Origin: Tangfeifania diversioriginum
GTDB lineage: Bacteria > Bacteroidota > Bacteroidia > Bacteroidales > Prolixibacteraceae
Direction: 5' to 3'
DNA: 64,000 bases
NCBI RefSeq assembly: GCF_900141875.1
Contig: NZ_FQZE01000011.1
Location: forward strand, 62,001 to 126,000
Under the pieces are notes generated by a model. That model did no database searches, had not been told where the DNA came from, and was given only the letters and a program-made list of their open reading frames with translations. Shown here piece after piece: positions 16,034 through 24,519 of this stretch (position 1 is its first letter; each line of letters starts with the position of its first letter). A program made the position numbers and the translations under genes.

Positions 16034-19000
16034 TTAATTTGAATTATAAGATTCAAAATGTTTTTGCAGCGTTTCGCCTATTTTTGTTGACAGTTCGGAA
16101 TCGCCATGGTTGCGGGCTGTCCTTTCCATTCGTTGCAGATAAAACAGGTTGCGTTGTATTTCTTCATTCACCGACTGCCTGAATTTGCGGTCGAGTGAAA
16201 GGAAGTAGCTCAGTTCGTCGTCGAACGTCGCCACTGCTTCTTCGAAGGCAGCTCTTGCTTTTTCGGGAGCACCGGCGGCGTAATAATTTTCGGCAAGCTG
16301 AATGCCAAAGAATTCATACTGAACAATTTCGGGCGGTACCAACTCAAAGCCACGGTCGATAACAGCAATGGCTGAATCATTTTTGTTTTCGGCAACCAAT
16401 CCGGCGGCCAGCCTGCTGAATGAATTTCGGATGTTAGTCATCATTCTCCGGTTGTTTTCATCAATGTAAACATCCGGATCGTTCATGTTTCCGTAAGCGA
16501 ATTTATTCATCAGGTTATCGTACATTATTTCGGTCTCCACACTTCCGTACGACAGTCGTTCGGCTTCACTCTCGCCTTTAATGGGTACAAACCGGTATCC
16601 AAATCCCTCTACCCTGAAGTAATCCTCCAGGTTCATGTATTTGTTTGTGCCAACTGTAATGGCCCAGTAAATGGGACGTTCCCAGTTATTGGTAGCGAGC
16701 AGATCCAAAATCATCATTTCATCTTTGGGCAGGTAATTCCGGTCCGATAAATCGATAGTGATGGAATCGACAATTTTATCGTAATCTTCCGGTTTCACCA
16801 CGTTGTTTTCAATCACAGCCTCTTTATCCACCTTAAAGCTGATTACTTTTTTGGGTAGGTAGGCTGCATTGTCGGCCTGCCGGAGTTTTGTGGCCGGATT
16901 GTCGTCGGCAATAAAATCCACAGCTTCTTTCAGCCCAATGCTTTCTCTTGAAATCCGTGGGTTATCCATCAGGTAAACCAAATCTCGGGTGCCCTGTCGG
17001 TATTTTTCTTCATCCATAGAAAATGGCATTGGCTCAGAATCGTAGGCTTGCCGGCGCATTTGGTTGATGTACCAATCGGTTTGCAGGTAGCTGAGGTTAC
17101 ACACGCGCACATCGGTGCGTACGCCTTCCACTTCCTGGTTGTACCAGAGCGGGAAGGTGTCGTTATCGCCGTTGGTGAAAATAATGCCGTTGGGCTGGCA
17201 GGTTTTCAGGTAGTTGGCACCCAAATCTCTTGCGGTATAACGATTGGAGCGGTCGTGATCGTCCCAGTTTTCGGCGGCCATTATTCCCGGCACCAAAACA
17301 AGTGTGAGTGCACCTGCAACACCGCCTGCAATGGTTTCGGGCATGTATTTTTTCAGTGCTTCAATAATGCCCAGCACTCCCAGTCCAATCCAAATGGCAA
17401 ATGCATAAAACGAACCGGCGTAGGCATAATCACGTTCGCGCGGCTGATGCGGATACTGGTTCAGGTAAATTACAATGGCCAGGCCTGTCATAAAAAACAG
17501 CAGGAAAACCAGCCAGAGGCCTTTTTTGCCTTCCTTTCCTTTATTGTACTGGTAAAAAATTCCGAGAAGCCCCAACAGTAAAGGAAGGAAATAATAGGTG
17601 TTACGGGCTTTATTGTTGGCAAACCGGTCGGGCAGGTTGTCCTGATCGCCGAGTCGCCATTCATCGATAAAATTAATGCCGCTCAGCCAGTTTCCGTGCA
17701 GTAGTCCACCATGTCCCTGTATATCGTTTTGCCGGCCCGCGAAATTCCACATAAAATACCGGAAATACATGTGCCCCACCTGGTAGCGGAAGAAGAACCG
17801 CATGTTTTCGGAGAACGTAGGTTTTACAATGACTTCGTTTTCGCCACTTTCATTCCGGTGCTGAATTCTGCGTCCCTGAACTTGTCCCCATTGCTGATAA
17901 TCCTGTGCATGAACAGGATCCATGCTGCTCCACATTCGTGGAAAGAAGGTTGTGAATTTATCATCGTAATTTGGCGCAACTTTCCGGTCGGTTTCTACAT
18001 ATTTCCCATCAATTTGGGAATAAACCGGTTTGCCCTCTGTGTAACGCTCCTGCGGATTGAGTGGTGAATTGTAGTATTGACCGAAGAACAATGGCCGCTG
18101 CCCGTATTGTTCCCGATTAAGATAGCTTAACAGCGAGAAAACATCTTTAGGGCTGTTTTGATCCATCGGCGGCATGGCTGCCGAGCGTATAATGATGAGT
18201 GCAAACGAGGAATAACCGATGAGAATTACAGTTACCCCAACAATTACAGTATTCCAAAATACCATCTTCTTTTTAATAGTATAGCGGATGCCATAAACAA
18301 TTGCTGCAATAATCAGGGCAATGTAAAACAAAGCTCCCGATTTGTAAGGAAGTCCGAAAGTGTTGACAAACAGTAGCTCGAACCACGATGCAACCGTAAC
18401 CACTCCCGGGATAATTCCCCACATGATAATTCCTACAATCACCACAGAAATAACCAGTGCAGCAATAAATCCGTTGCGGGTAGTTTCGTATTTTCTGAAA
18501 TAATACACAAAGACGATAGCCGGAATGGCCAACAGGTTAAGCAGGTGGACACCAATTGATAATCCTATGATATAGGCAATGAAAATTAACCACCGGTTGG
18601 CGTGCGGCCGGTCGGCAATGTTTTCCCATTTCAGAATGGCCCAGAATACAATGGCTGTAAGCATTGAGGAGAAGGCATACACTTCGCCTTCAGTTGCCGA
18701 AAACCAAAAGGTATCAGAAAAAGTATAGGCCAGTGAACCTATCGCTCCTGCAGCCATAATGGAAATGAGGTTTCCGGTACTTACTTCATTTTCGTTGGTT
18801 ATCAGTTTTTTTGCCAGGTGGGTAATGGTCCAAAACAGAAATAAAATGGTAAAAGCACTTGCCAGAGCCGACATGGCATTTATCAGCATGGCGGCATTTT
18901 CAGGTTTCCCGAAAAAGGTGAAAAACCGGCCAAATATCATGAATATGGGCGCACCCGGCGGATGGCCTACTTCCAGTTTAAACGATGTGGTAATAAATTC

Positions 19001-19111
19001 GCCACAATCCCAAAAACTGGTGGTGGGTTCAATGGTCATTAAGTAAACAATGGCCGATATAATAAAAATAATCCAGCCGGTAAGCCTGTTTGCCAGTTTG
19101 TATTTTTCCAT
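16034..19111 (-). CDS. DUF2723 protein O-mannosyltransferase-like membrane protein
   Basis: A 1025-residue protein. The N-terminal half has many membrane helices with the DUF2723 start (LTGWIIFIISAIVYLMTIEPTTSFWDCGEFITTSFKLEVGHPPGAP). The conserved WDCGEF and GHPPGAP motifs correspond to the first periplasmic loop of GT-C (PMT-like) glycosyltransferases. The middle, soluble part includes NGDNDTFPLWYNQEVEGVRTDVRVCNLSYL. The last ~130 residues look like TPR repeats. In Bacteroidota this family is linked to protein O-glycosylation; the acceptor here is unknown. It heads a four-gene operon. Confidence 0.88.
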   Translation of the reverse strand: MEKYKLANRLTGWIIFIISAIVYLMTIEPTTSFWDCGEFITTSFKLEVGHPPGAPIFMIFGRFFTFFGKPENAAMLINAMSALASAFTILFLFWTITHLAKKLITNENEVSTGNLISIMAAGAIGSLAYTFSDTFWFSATEGEVYAFSSMLTAIVFWAILKWENIADRPHANRWLIFIAYIIGLSIGVHLLNLLAIPAIVFVYYFRKYETTRNGFIAALVISVVIVGIIMWGIIPGVVTVASWFELLFVNTFGLPYKSGALFYIALIIAAIVYGIRYTIKKKMVFWNTVIVGVTVILIGYSSFALIIIRSAAMPPMDQNSPKDVFSLLSYLNREQYGQRPLFFGQYYNSPLNPQERYTEGKPVYSQIDGKYVETDRKVAPNYDDKFTTFFPRMWSSMDPVHAQDYQQWGQVQGRRIQHRNESGENEVIVKPTFSENMRFFFRYQVGHMYFRYFMWNFAGRQNDIQGHGGLLHGNWLSGINFIDEWRLGDQDNLPDRFANNKARNTYYFLPLLLGLLGIFYQYNKGKEGKKGLWLVFLLFFMTGLAIVIYLNQYPHQPRERDYAYAGSFYAFAIWIGLGVLGIIEALKKYMPETIAGGVAGALTLVLVPGIMAAENWDDHDRSNRYTARDLGANYLKTCQPNGIIFTNGDNDTFPLWYNQEVEGVRTDVRVCNLSYLQTDWYINQMRRQAYDSEPMPFSMDEEKYRQGTRDLVYLMDNPRISRESIGLKEAVDFIADDNPATKLRQADNAAYLPKKVISFKVDKEAVIENNVVKPEDYDKIVDSITIDLSDRNYLPKDEMMILDLLATNNWERPIYWAITVGTNKYMNLEDYFRVEGFGYRFVPIKGESEAERLSYGSVETEIMYDNLMNKFAYGNMNDPDVYIDENNRRMMTNIRNSFSRLAAGLVAENKNDSAIAVIDRGFELVPPEIVQYEFFGIQLAENYYAAGAPEKARAAFEEAVATFDDELSYFLSLDRKFRQSVNEEIQRNLFYLQRMERTARNHGDSELSTKIGETLQKHFESYNSN

Positions 19112-19218
19112 TTCTTTTTATTTACTTTTTTGCAGGAAACATGATTGCTGCGAAGATAGTTGTTTTCGATCAAACTGAAATAGCAGAACCCGTTTTTAAG
19201 AGTTCTAAACAATTTTAC

Positions 19219-19971
19219 TCAGCACAGCATAATTCCGGAAACTATCCTGCCGGTTTCAATCCCTTCGCGGCGGGCCGAGTAATATTTCTTATTTTCTTTA
19301 AAAGTACATTCTCCTGAAATTTCAATGTTTTCGTTCGATAACCCGGCAGCCAGCACTAATTGACGGTTGGCTTCCCAAAGGTTCAGGTGAAACGAACCCG
19401 TTGGATTTTTGTGCAGTGTTTTCTCAGGATTGGGAATGTTTTGGCGAACCTCTTTTACCACTTCGCTCCCCACTTCATAAACTTCGGGGCCAATTGACGG
19501 GCCGATTACAGCCAGCAAATTTTGCGGCAAACTACCGTACAACCTATTCATTTTTTTAACGGTTAAGGTTGCAATTTTTGTTACAGTACCCCGCCAGCCG
19601 GCATGCACTGCTGCAATAGCACGATTATCCGGGTCGAATAAAAGAACAGGGACACAATCGGCTGTTTGAACGCACAGGCAAATTCCGGGCTGGTTGGTTA
19701 CCAGCGCATCAGTTTCTGAAATTTCATTTTCAGGAATGTGGTTCAAATTAACAACACAGTTGGTATGTGTTTGCCTCGGAAAAACCAATTGGCAGGCATT
19801 AATATCCAAAACATTGGCCAGTTGTTCGCGTTTTTTTTGCACCAAGCCGGGCTCATTACCAGTAAAACGTAAATTGCTTCTGCCAGAGAAAGTAGATTTG
19901 GTGGTGCTAAATGCTATTAAGTTGGAATAAGGACCAAATTTTTGGTAGGTAATTAATTTGCTTTTATCCAT
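19219..19971 (-). CDS. pgeF: Purine nucleoside phosphorylase-like (YfiH/LACC1) laccase-domain protein
   Basis: About 250 residues, of the polyphenol-oxidase-like YfiH/PgeF/LACC1 family, with purine nucleoside phosphorylase or adenosine deaminase activity and a role in peptidoglycan editing in E. coli. The metal-site motifs are visible: CVQTADCVPVLLFD, AAVHAGWRGT and VIGPSIGPEVYEVG. I prefer the ATG at 19971 (MDKSKLITY) because family members start near there. An ATG at 19986 in the same frame is possible. The start overlaps the end of the Crp/Fnr gene by 8 bases, so the two are co-transcribed. Confidence 0.88.
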   Translation of the reverse strand: MDKSKLITYQKFGPYSNLIAFSTTKSTFSGRSNLRFTGNEPGLVQKKREQLANVLDINACQLVFPRQTHTNCVVNLNHIPENEISETDALVTNQPGICLCVQTADCVPVLLFDPDNRAIAAVHAGWRGTVTKIATLTVKKMNRLYGSLPQNLLAVIGPSIGPEVYEVGSEVVKEVRQNIPNPEKTLHKNPTGSFHLNLWEANRQLVLAAGLSNENIEISGECTFKENKKYYSARREGIETGRIVSGIMLC

Positions 19972-20641
19972 TTCTGAGCAATTCATTTAGTTTTTGTTTA
20001 TTCAAAAGGGTTACCGTTTTTTTATCAATAATAATGAGTTTCTCTCTTTGCATTTCGCTAATCACCCGCGCCAGCGACGGCCGCGTTACTCCAAATAATT
20101 CGGCCAGTTGCTGTTGCGTGCTGTTCAGTTGAAACGAATGCAACCGGTCGCCGGCTTTTTGCAGCAGGTAGTGGGCTATTTTTTCCTTGATGGTTTTGAA
20201 ACTTAAAAAATGAAGTTTTTGAGAAATAAACTGGGTGCGCGACGAAATACTGTCCAGGTAATTTTTCAGCACCACCGAATTAAGCTGCATTAACCGCAAT
20301 AATTCTGAAATTGAAATCGAAAAAATTTCCACGCTGTTATTGGTAGTAACTGTTACCGGGAACCGGTTTTCGGAACCGAATAAAAATGCTGTTGCCAGCG
20401 GACGCGGAGCTTCAATGTCTTCAATCTTTATTGTTTTACCCGAATAATCAATCATTTCGCCTCGCACACTCCCGGAGAGAATGATGAAAAGATTGGAAAT
20501 TTGCTCACCTGCAATGGCTACAATATCGCCTTTGCTAAATTTCTTCACCTGGTAGTGAACCTGTTGGAGCAATTTGCGGGTTTCGTTTTCGGCAACCCCT
20601 TTAAAAACAGGGCATTCATTCAGAAGTTGATAATTTATCAT
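19964..20641 (-). CDS. Crp/Fnr family regulator, HcpR-like
   Basis: A 225-residue Crp/Fnr-type regulator. Residues 1-125 form the cyclic-nucleotide-binding-like domain (GDIVAIAGEQISNLFIILSGSVRGE), with no Cys cluster for an Fe-S centre. Residues 170-200 hold the winged helix-turn-helix (STQQQLAELFGVTRPSLARVISEMQREKL). It is divergent from a 4Fe-4S protein and hcp, which is the layout of HcpR regulators of nitrosative-stress genes, so I infer that role. The HcpR assignment rests on context; the family assignment is firm. The palindrome at 20654-20669 begins 13 bp from its start codon, suggesting autoregulation. Confidence 0.88.
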   Translation of the reverse strand: MINYQLLNECPVFKGVAENETRKLLQQVHYQVKKFSKGDIVAIAGEQISNLFIILSGSVRGEMIDYSGKTIKIEDIEAPRPLATAFLFGSENRFPVTVTTNNSVEIFSISISELLRLMQLNSVVLKNYLDSISSRTQFISQKLHFLSFKTIKEKIAHYLLQKAGDRLHSFQLNSTQQQLAELFGVTRPSLARVISEMQREKLIIIDKKTVTLLNKQKLNELLRNG

Positions 20642-20653
20642 TTATGTTGAATT

Positions 20654-20669
20654 TGTAACAATTGATACA
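20654..20669. promoter_or_regulatory. Putative operator for the Crp/Fnr regulator
   Basis: A 16-bp near-palindrome, TGTAACAATTGATACA, with 14 of 16 positions symmetric, in the 76-bp gap between divergent genes. Its centre is about 42 bp upstream of the start site inferred from the box at 20691-20698. That is the position used by Crp/Fnr activators contacting polymerase as class II activators. Confidence 0.6.
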
Positions 20670-20690
20670 GTTTACCCAACGGTGTATGCG

Positions 20691-20698
20691 TAGTTTTG
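20691..20698 (+). promoter_or_regulatory. Promoter -7 box for the Fe-S protein and hcp
   Basis: TAGTTTTG, matching TAnnTTTG, 19 bp before the ATG at 20718. There is no good -33 TTTG, as expected for an activator-dependent promoter. Confidence 0.5.
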
Positions 20699-20717
20699 TT
20701 TCACGGAAAAAGAAAAA

Positions 20718-21599
20718 ATGATAAGAGAAATTGTAAAAATAGATGAGGAGCTTTGTGACGGATGCGGACAATGTGTCCCGAATTGTCATGAAGGAGCCCT
20801 TCAGATTATTGACGGGAAAGCCCGGCTGGTGAGTGAATTGATGTGCGATGGATTGGGCGCTTGTCTGGGGCACTGTCCTCAGGGAGCAATTACTGTTGAA
20901 AAACGGGAGGCCGTTGAATACGACGAAGAAGCGGTTATTGCCCAAATGATTGAAAAGGGCAGGGCCACTGTTTTTGCCCACCTGAAACATTTGCAGGATC
21001 ACAACGAGATGGGTTACCTGAAAGAAGCTTTGAATTATCTAAAAGCCAACCGGGAGTCCCTTCCGTTTTCAATAAAAGAGGTACATGAACTGCTTCATGG
21101 TATTGAAAAACCAGTTTCACCCCAGCCCAAAACAGGAGCAACTTGCCCCGGTTCTGCATCTCAATCCTTTAATGCAACAGGATTTAAAATGGCATCTCAG
21201 GCCACTGAGGCTGCCTCCGAACTGGATCACTGGCCAGTGCAAATGCATTTGATTAACCCGGCGGCCAGTTATTTTCAGGGAGCCGATTTGCTTGTAGCAG
21301 CCGATTGTGCCGCCTTCGCACACGGCGATTTTCATCGGAAGTTTATTGCCGGCAAAAAAATGGTAATTGCCTGCCCCAAACTCGACCAGGGGAAAGAAAT
21401 TTATATGCAGAAATTAATTCGCCTGATTGACGAGGCAAAAGTAAATACCATAACTGTGGTTGTGATGGAAGTGCCTTGCTGCGGCGGGTTAACCCGCATG
21501 GTGCAAATGGCATTGGCGCAGGCATCGCGCAAGGTACCTGTAAAAATTGCAATGATTGGAATTAAAGGCGAAGTGTTATCAGAGGAATGGGCCATTTAA
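20718..21599 (+). CDS. 4Fe-4S ferredoxin-type protein paired with Hcp
   Basis: A 293-residue protein with an N-terminal two-cluster ferredoxin domain: C13-x2-C16-x2-C19-x3-C23 (CDGCGQCVPNC), then C43-x5-C49-x3-C53, so the second cluster has a changed spacing. The C-terminal part has further Cys residues in AADCAAFA, IACPKLD and MEVPCCGGL, which may bind another cluster. Proteins of this layout are commonly encoded beside hcp and are presumed electron donors to it. It starts 20 bp after the promoter box and lies 111 bp upstream of hcp on the same strand. Confidence 0.85.
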   Translation: MIREIVKIDEELCDGCGQCVPNCHEGALQIIDGKARLVSELMCDGLGACLGHCPQGAITVEKREAVEYDEEAVIAQMIEKGRATVFAHLKHLQDHNEMGYLKEALNYLKANRESLPFSIKEVHELLHGIEKPVSPQPKTGATCPGSASQSFNATGFKMASQATEAASELDHWPVQMHLINPAASYFQGADLLVAADCAAFAHGDFHRKFIAGKKMVIACPKLDQGKEIYMQKLIRLIDEAKVNTITVVVMEVPCCGGLTRMVQMALAQASRKVPVKIAMIGIKGEVLSEEWAI

Positions 21600-21636
21600 T
21601 ATTTGGGTGAAAATTAGTATAACCGGAACAGGACAA

Positions 21637-21658
21637 ACACGTAAATAGTTTTATGTGT
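21637..21658. promoter_or_regulatory. Imperfect palindrome upstream of hcp
   Basis: Between the Fe-S gene and hcp there is a 22-bp imperfect inverted repeat, ACAC-n-TAAA, 4 bases, TTTA-n-GTGT. It does not match the palindrome at 20654 in sequence. It could be a second regulator site or chance in AT-rich DNA. Confidence 0.25.
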
Positions 21659-21710
21659 CAGTTTAGGAATTGATTCGGGAGAAAATTTTAAACATTAAAA
21701 AAAGAATAGT

Positions 21711-23372
21711 ATGAGTATGTTTTGTTTTCAGTGTCAGGAAGCAGCCAAAGGAACCGGCTGCACAGTAAAGGGAGTTTGCGGGAAAAACGATGATGTGGCC
21801 AACCTTCAGGACACCTTGATGTATGTACTGAAAGGAATCAGCTGGTTTAACGAGAAGCTGAGAGCTAAAGGGTTGAACCCCGGCAAAGTGGATAAATTTG
21901 TGTTCGACGGGTTGTTCAGCACCATTACAAATGCCAATTTCGACAAAACCAGTTTTGAGAAAAGAATAAATGAAGCCCTTGCGCTTAGGAATGAACTGCA
22001 TGAAAAGTGCAAAGAAAACAATATTGAGCTTCCTGAAAACCTTCCAGGGTTTGTAACCTGGAGCGCTTTTTCAGTTGAAGAATTTGAAGAAAAGGCCAAA
22101 GAGGTGGGTGTGTTAAGTACCGAAAATGAAGATGTTCGCTCGCTGCGCGAACTTGTAATTTATGGTGTGAAAGGGCTGGCAGCCTATGCCGAACATGCCT
22201 GGAATCTGGGCCACAAAAAGGATGAAATTTATAAATTCATGCAGCGGGCACTGGTGGCAACCACGGAGGATTTGGACGTTGACGAGTTGGTTGATTTGGT
22301 GCTGGAAACCGGAAAATTTGGTGTGGATGTGATGGCGCTGCTCGATGAAGCGAACACATCCAGCTACGGGAACCCGGAAGCTACACAAGTTAATATTGGC
22401 GTGCGTAACAATCCGGCTATCCTTATTTCCGGTCACGATATGAAAGACATGGAGGAATTGTTGAAACAAACCGAAGGAACCGGTGTGGATGTATATACAC
22501 ACAGTGAGATGTTGCCGGCGCATTATTATCCTGCTTTCAAAAAATACGACCACCTGGTAGGCAATTACGGTGGCTCGTGGTGGAAACAAAAATCAGAATT
22601 CGAGTCGTTTAACGGGCCAATTCTTTTTACCACCAACTGTATTGTTCCACCTTTGAAAAATGCAGGTTACAAAGACAAAATTTACACCACCGGAGCTTCG
22701 GGGCTAAATGGTGCAACCCATATTCCTGAACGCAAAAACGGCAGGATGAAAGATTTCAGTGACATCATCGAGCACGCCAAAGAATGTGACCCGCCACAGG
22801 AAATTGAAACCGGTACAATAACCGGCGGTTTTGCTCATGCACAGGTGTTTGCGCTGGCCGATAAAATTGTGGATGCTGTTAAAACCGGCGCTATCAAAAA
22901 ATTCTTTGTGATGGCTGGTTGCGATGGCCGCATGAAAAGTCGCGAATACTACACCGAGTTTGCTGAAAAACTGCCAACCGATACGGTGATTTTAACAGCC
23001 GGCTGCGCCAAATACCGCTACAACAAATTGCCCCTGGGCGATATTGGCGGCATTCCCCGCGTAATCGACGCCGGGCAGTGTAACGACTCTTACTCTTTGG
23101 CAGTAATTGCTTTGAAACTGAAAAAGGTTTTCGAACTGAATGATATTAATGAGCTGCCCATTGCTTATAACATAGCCTGGTACGAGCAAAAAGCAGTAAT
23201 TGTATTGCTGGCATTGCTTTCTCTTGGGGTGAAAAATATTCATCTGGGACCAACACTGCCCGCATTCCTTTCGCCAAATGTTGCCAATGTGTTGGTGGAG
23301 CAATTCGGAATTGCCGGAATTAACGAACCCGAAGGAGATATAAAAATGTTTATGGAAGAAAGTGCTGCATAA
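21711..23372 (+). CDS. hcp: Hybrid-cluster protein (hydroxylamine reductase)
   Basis: A 553-residue Hcp, the iron-sulfur-oxygen hybrid-cluster enzyme that reduces NO or hydroxylamine under nitrosative stress. The N-terminal cubane ligands are C5, C8, C17 and C23 ([14 protein letters not shown]...GVC). Hybrid-cluster ligands are seen in [44 protein letters not shown] and [10 protein letters not shown], all at the expected order. Length and motifs are those of the class I/II-type enzyme. It is downstream of its likely redox partner in one operon and ends in a terminator. Confidence 0.97.
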   Translation: MSMFCFQCQEAAKGTGCTVKGVCGKNDDVANLQDTLMYVLKGISWFNEKLRAKGLNPGKVDKFVFDGLFSTITNANFDKTSFEKRINEALALRNELHEKCKENNIELPENLPGFVTWSAFSVEEFEEKAKEVGVLSTENEDVRSLRELVIYGVKGLAAYAEHAWNLGHKKDEIYKFMQRALVATTEDLDVDELVDLVLETGKFGVDVMALLDEANTSSYGNPEATQVNIGVRNNPAILISGHDMKDMEELLKQTEGTGVDVYTHSEMLPAHYYPAFKKYDHLVGNYGGSWWKQKSEFESFNGPILFTTNCIVPPLKNAGYKDKIYTTGASGLNGATHIPERKNGRMKDFSDIIEHAKECDPPQEIETGTITGGFAHAQVFALADKIVDAVKTGAIKKFFVMAGCDGRMKSREYYTEFAEKLPTDTVILTAGCAKYRYNKLPLGDIGGIPRVIDAGQCNDSYSLAVIALKLKKVFELNDINELPIAYNIAWYEQKAVIVLLALLSLGVKNIHLGPTLPAFLSPNVANVLVEQFGIAGINEPEGDIKMFMEESAA

Positions 23373-23393
23373 AACTTTCTGTTAAAAAAAATC

Positions 23394-23429
23394 AAGGCTG
23401 CGCATGAATTTTTAATGTGCAGCCTTTTT
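23394..23429 (+). terminator. Rho-independent terminator after hcp
   Basis: A 12-bp stem with one mismatch (AAGGCTGCGCAT paired with ATGTGCAGCCTT), a 9-base A/T loop and a five-T tail, 21 bp after the hcp stop codon. Confidence 0.9.
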
Positions 23430-23613
23430 GTTTGCCTTAAAATTCTGGAATTGAATTGTGTACATTCTAATAAAATAAAATATAAACGGGTAGGATAATC
23501 TGTAAAGTCAAAAAATATAGAGAAATTATGATTTTTATTTTTGTTGTAAATACTTGTTTATTAGTGCCCTGGTTGTTGTTATTAACAGCAAATTAACTTA
23601 ACCATTGGCATTG

Positions 23614-23646
23614 TCCCAATGTGGGAGAAAATGTCCTAATTTGGAA
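23614..23646. promoter_or_regulatory. Tandem palindromic direct repeats, operator-like
   Basis: TCCCAATGTGGGA (23614-23626) and TCCTAATTTGGAA (23634-23646) are related 13-mers 20 bp apart, about two helical turns. The first is a perfect inverted repeat TCCCA-n3-TGGGA; the second is a decayed version. Each is preceded by TG. The form suggests a site for a dimeric regulator binding twice on one face of the DNA. Confidence 0.4.
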
Positions 23647-23860
23647 ATTAATTTTTCGCAAATTAGAATCTAACAAATACAAAAATACCCCATAAACCCC
23701 AGATTTTCAACATTTCTTTCAATTTATAGTCAATCTGAGTTATTAAATTTCAATAAAATTCCAATCAGGAAATTATTTGAATTGTTGTAACTTTTTTTCG
23801 TGAAAATTTCAATCAGAGCTTTAACGAGTGATAAGTTTTTGTCACATAAACCTGCTAAAA

Positions 23861-23925
23861 AGGTGTGAGTGACAGGCAGGGGACCTCAGTGCCCGTCGCA
23901 AAGCATCATGCTCTAATCTACTGAG
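23861..23925. other. GC-rich island of unknown nature
   Basis: About 65 bases of balanced composition in a very AT-rich leader. On the minus strand it begins with CTCAGTAGATTAGAGCA, which looks like a tRNA D-arm, followed by TTTGCGA. No acceptor stem, T-arm or foldable anticodon stem could be found, so it is at most a tRNA remnant or an unrelated structured RNA. Confidence 0.3.
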
Positions 23926-23994
23926 AATTTTGTCCTTAAAACATTAAAATAGAGATAGTTGGATTTGCTTTTTAACTCATTTTTAAAATTCAAT

Positions 23995-24039
23995 AATTGG
24001 AAAAATTCTCAGGAATTAATGCAAAATTGGAAAAATTCT
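23995..24039. repeat. 15-bp direct repeat, 30-bp period
   Basis: AATTGGAAAAATTCT occurs at 23995-24009 and again at 24025-24039, exactly 30 bp apart, about 130 bp upstream of the first gene of the locus. Each copy is itself partly palindromic (AATT...AATT). It could be a regulatory site. Confidence 0.45.
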
Positions 24040-24165
24040 AAAATTATTTTAAAAACGAAGCAAAAAAACAAATTCTTTTTCAGGTTGTTGGTTTTGAATG
24101 AACTTTAACTATAGCTGAAATCAGGTTTTGTCACTGCGCTAATCATTTACTCAATTTTTAGAAAG

Positions 24166-24432
24166 ATGCCTAAAAAACGTTACAAAGAAACCGAGATTCA
24201 TAAAATTCTTCAGGAATACAAAGATGGTACTTCAATCAGCCGAATAATAGAAAAATATGGAATCAGTCAGGCAACTTTTTACAACTGGAAGTCGAGATAT
24301 GGAAGTTTGTCATCAGCAGATATTAACCAACTCAATAAATTAAAGGAAGATAACGAGCGGCTGAAACGCATGTTTGCCGATTTGAGCCTGGAAAATTTAA
24401 CTTTAAAGGCGAAGTTGAAAAAGAAACATTGA
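24166..24432 (+). CDS. Orphan IS3/IS911 OrfA-like HTH protein
   Basis: An 88-residue protein with the OrfA layout of IS3-family transposases. A helix-turn-helix (KRYKETEIHKILQEYKDGTSISRIIEKYGISQATFYNWKSRYG, residues 3-45) is followed by a leucine-zipper-like helix (LKEDNERLKRMFADLSLENLTLKAKLKKK). No OrfB catalytic (DDE) gene follows and no IS ends are visible; the next gene is the UpxY-like antiterminator. It is either the remnant of an IS3 element or an OrfA-like protein kept as a DNA-binding regulator of the polysaccharide locus. Confidence 0.75.
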   Translation: MPKKRYKETEIHKILQEYKDGTSISRIIEKYGISQATFYNWKSRYGSLSSADINQLNKLKEDNERLKRMFADLSLENLTLKAKLKKKH

Positions 24433-24519
24433 TGTATTGATAATCAGGACATTATTGTGGAAAAAAGAATTTGTATTTAAACTTTAATCTTATTTTAATC
24501 ACTGCAATTTTTTTTGAAT

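Larger units (their letters stand above)
23430..24165. other. Long non-coding leader of the polysaccharide locus
   Basis: A 736-bp gene-free, AT-rich stretch between the hcp terminator and the first gene of the polysaccharide locus. It contains a pair of palindromic direct repeats (23614-23646), a GC-rich island (23861-23925), and a 15-bp sequence repeated at a 30-bp interval (23995-24039). No reading frame of interest is seen. It is the natural place for the locus promoter and for the leader RNA acted on by the UpxY-type antiterminator, but I cannot mark a promoter with confidence. Confidence 0.6.

Noticed and set aside
17048-17581. A 177-codon plus-strand frame opposite the DUF2723 gene
   Set aside because: It is antisense to a conserved protein and shows no family features.
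21637-21658. A second copy of the Crp/Fnr operator upstream of hcp
   Set aside because: The palindrome differs in sequence from that at 20654, so it was kept only as a weak separate site.
23861-23925. A functional tRNA gene on the minus strand
   Set aside because: Only a D-arm-like piece is present; no acceptor stem, T-arm or good anticodon stem can be folded.
24166-24432. A complete IS3 element
   Set aside because: There is no OrfB, no inverted ends and no target duplication around the gene.
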